From assembly GCA_016650355.1 (NCBI GenBank), contig JAENVX010000012.1:1-8289 (forward strand): 8,289 nucleotides of DNA, read 5' to 3'. Within the stretch, counting starts at the first letter, position 1, and each line of letters starts with the position of its first letter. The notes below the pieces were generated by a model. The model was not told the origin of the DNA, made no database searches, and saw only the letters and a program-made list of their open reading frames with translations. Positions 7,119-8,289 of the stretch are shown here, piece after piece. Both the position numbers and the translations under genes were made by a program. This DNA comes from Bacteroidia bacterium (GTDB lineage Bacteria > Bacteroidota > Bacteroidia > Cytophagales > Cyclobacteriaceae).

Positions 7119-8049
7119 TCCAGCGGATGCTCATTTTACTTCCAAACTCTCCCAATTTTTCATGATAGAGGTCTAATACCTTTTTTTGGTAGTTATTAGG
7201 GTGACCTTTTGAAACATGTTTTTTTGCTTTAAATGCAACCTCAAAATCTTCTTTGGAATAATTATTCTGATACCGTTTTCTCCACCGAGACGTAAAGGCT
7301 CTTCGGGACAGATTTTCAAATCTGGTGGCACCAAGAATATTGATCATGGCTTCTGTTTGTTGCTTCAGCCAGCTTGATCGATTGTTTAAAACATTTTCAG
7401 TTGACCGTAGCGTGTTATTTGGCAAGTAAATCTTAGTCCATTCATTTGCCCTCAAGAGTTGAGTATAATATTCTTTTCCATAGAGTGGGATTAACGTAGC
7501 TAATTCTGTAGCCGTATAAAGGTTTTTCTCTTCTATTTCCAGATGATCTTCATCTACGAAATAGTTTATGCAAAAATATTTGTGAGAGTTAAGAAGAAAT
7601 ACTTTTTGATAAAATCTTAAAAGCATCCGTGCTATCCATAATCGATTTGGTTTTGTAATAATAAAAAAATCTAAATCGGAGAGCTCGTCCATGTAGTTCT
7701 TTGACAGAGAACCCGAAGCCATTACTGCTCGCACAAATGGAAATTTTGAAATGAAAAGCGCTTGTTTTTTAGCTAACGACAAGCTCTTCAGTGCCATCAG
7801 ATTTCCTTTGATTCTTCTGTTTCCCAGCATTGGATTATTCTGAACGCTAAAGAAATCTGAAAGAGCATAAATTATCGATTGACTCTTCATCCTTGTCAAT
7901 TCTTCTGTTATATGATCAAGCGTGACGTGATTTGTTGGGAGATGATTCAAAATCTCTGAAGCTGTAAGTGGATATTGAAAAATATCAAAATAGAGCAGCG
8001 TTTTAAGTATGCTTTTTGATAACGCAGTATGATCAGAAGCTTTTATCAC
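7111..8049 (-). CDS. Nucleotidyltransferase-fold protein, MNT-like (312 aa)
   Basis: The longest frame starts at 8250, but its first 67 residues lie entirely over the end of the ligase-like gene and look unrelated to anything. The GTG at 8049-8047 forms a GTGA overlap with that gene's stop, and the family-like sequence starts just after it (SILKTLLYFDIFQYPLTASEIL), so GTG 8049 is chosen. Residues 10-60 look like a winged-helix-type module. PFVRAVMASGSLSKNYMDE (104-122) then SDLDFFIITKPNRLW (124-138) give the nucleotidyltransferase signature: G113-S114 and the metal-binding pair D125, D127. YFCINYFVDEDHLEIEEKNLYTATELATLIPL (158-189) follows, and the C-terminus is a basic helical tail. I recall such proteins from Bacteroidota polysaccharide loci, without an assigned reaction. 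Nucleotide transfer to a sugar, protein or small molecule are all possible. It is coupled to the radical SAM gene by an 8-base overlap. Confidence 0.82.
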   Translation of the reverse strand: MIKASDHTALSKSILKTLLYFDIFQYPLTASEILNHLPTNHVTLDHITEELTRMKSQSIIYALSDFFSVQNNPMLGNRRIKGNLMALKSLSLAKKQALFISKFPFVRAVMASGSLSKNYMDELSDLDFFIITKPNRLWIARMLLRFYQKVFLLNSHKYFCINYFVDEDHLEIEEKNLYTATELATLIPLYGKEYYTQLLRANEWTKIYLPNNTLRSTENVLNNRSSWLKQQTEAMINILGATRFENLSRRAFTSRWRKRYQNNYSKEDFEVAFKAKKHVSKGHPNNYQKKVLDLYHEKLGEFGSKMSIRWND

Positions 8050-8289
8050 ACAGAACTCGGTTGAGATAAAACCAATTGAGTCGGGCGATATTGAAATAGG
8101 ATGAGTGAGGAAAACAAACTGAAAAATACTATCCCTTTTTGTAATTCCATTGCCGTTTCGGAGAGACAAAGGAGGGAAAAGAGAAAGATGAATCCCAAGA
8201 AAAGGTAATTTCCATTTTGATAGCACGTGTAGGCTGGCCATGCAAAACAAATGATAAGTGTTATCAGTCCGGGTAAACCAAGCCCCAAC
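8046..8289 (-). CDS. O-antigen ligase/polymerase-like membrane protein, C-terminal part
   Basis: The frame is open to the right edge and ends at TGA 8048-8046, so ~80 C-terminal residues are present. The leftmost codon of the longest call is TTG and is internal, not a start. The peptide is mostly hydrophobic: two membrane helices (LPGLITLIICFAWPAYTCY and YLFLGFIFLFSLLCL), then SETAMELQKGIVFFSLFSSLILF. The SET...E-QKG--FF motif at the end of the penultimate helix is the usual ending of O-antigen ligase / Wzy-type proteins in Bacteroidota as I recall them. Such proteins act in the inner membrane, joining glycan chains to lipid A core or polymerising lipid-linked repeat units. The catalytic periplasmic loop lies outside the window, so ligase and polymerase cannot be told apart. 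It overlaps the nucleotidyltransferase gene by 4 bases (GTGA). Confidence 0.7.
   Translation of the reverse strand, partial: LGLGLPGLITLIICFAWPAYTCYQNGNYLFLGFIFLFSLLCLSETAMELQKGIVFFSLFSSLILFQYRPTQLVLSQPSSV

Noticed and set aside
6816..7199. 127-residue plus-strand ORF opposite the radical SAM and nucleotidyltransferase genes
   Set aside because: It is a shadow on the opposite strand of two well-supported genes, with Cys/Phe-rich composition unlike a real protein.
8050..8250. N-terminal 67-residue extension of the nucleotidyltransferase
   Set aside because: It lies over the membrane-protein C-terminus in another frame and has no domain-like content. The GTG at 8049 explains the start better.
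1..8289. CRISPR array, tRNA/rRNA gene, insertion sequence or toxin-antitoxin pair
   Set aside because: No regularly spaced repeats, cloverleaf-like segments, transposase motifs or terminal inverted repeats were seen on reading either strand. The nucleotidyltransferase has no small HEPN-like partner next to it, so an MNT/HEPN toxin-antitoxin pair is not supported.

Overview
The window is part of a cell-surface polysaccharide (exopolysaccharide or O-antigen-like) biosynthesis locus. It is AT-rich, has almost no intergenic space, and uses few Shine-Dalgarno sites. Together with the protein types (an O-antigen-ligase-like C-terminus with an SET..ELQKG tail, a B12/radical SAM protein, FkbM and a PFVRAV..SGSLS nucleotidyltransferase), this suggests a member of the Bacteroidota. 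That assignment rests on style and remembered family resemblance, not on a marker gene.

Layout. Positions 1-2747 hold three plus-strand genes in close succession: the 3' part of a probable flavin-reductase-like protein, then two GT-B (GT4-type) glycosyltransferases. Positions 8289-3127 hold six minus-strand genes in one tightly packed run. In transcription order they are the C-terminus of an O-antigen ligase/polymerase-like membrane protein, a nucleotidyltransferase-fold protein, a B12-binding-type radical SAM enzyme, two class I SAM methyltransferases and an FkbM methyltransferase. The first five overlap each other by 1-14 bases, and the sixth follows after 8 bases. The two gene sets converge on an AT-rich stretch at 2748-3126.

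The junction is not empty. On the minus strand, 7 bases after the FkbM stop, lies what looks like the first ~67 codons of an ABC-transporter membrane domain, broken by a frameshift in a run of eight T and then cut off. It is probably the scar of a deletion or recombination that removed the rest of an exporter gene. The remaining ~170 bases (2748-2914) show nothing convincing.

Likely teamwork (inference): the glycosyltransferases build a repeat unit, the ligase/polymerase-like protein joins or transfers chains, and the radical SAM enzyme plus three methyltransferases decorate sugars or a lipid-linked intermediate. The nucleotidyltransferase has no assigned role. Its start is placed here at a GTG at 8049, overlapping the ligase stop by 4 bases (GTGA), giving 312 residues instead of the longest-frame 379.
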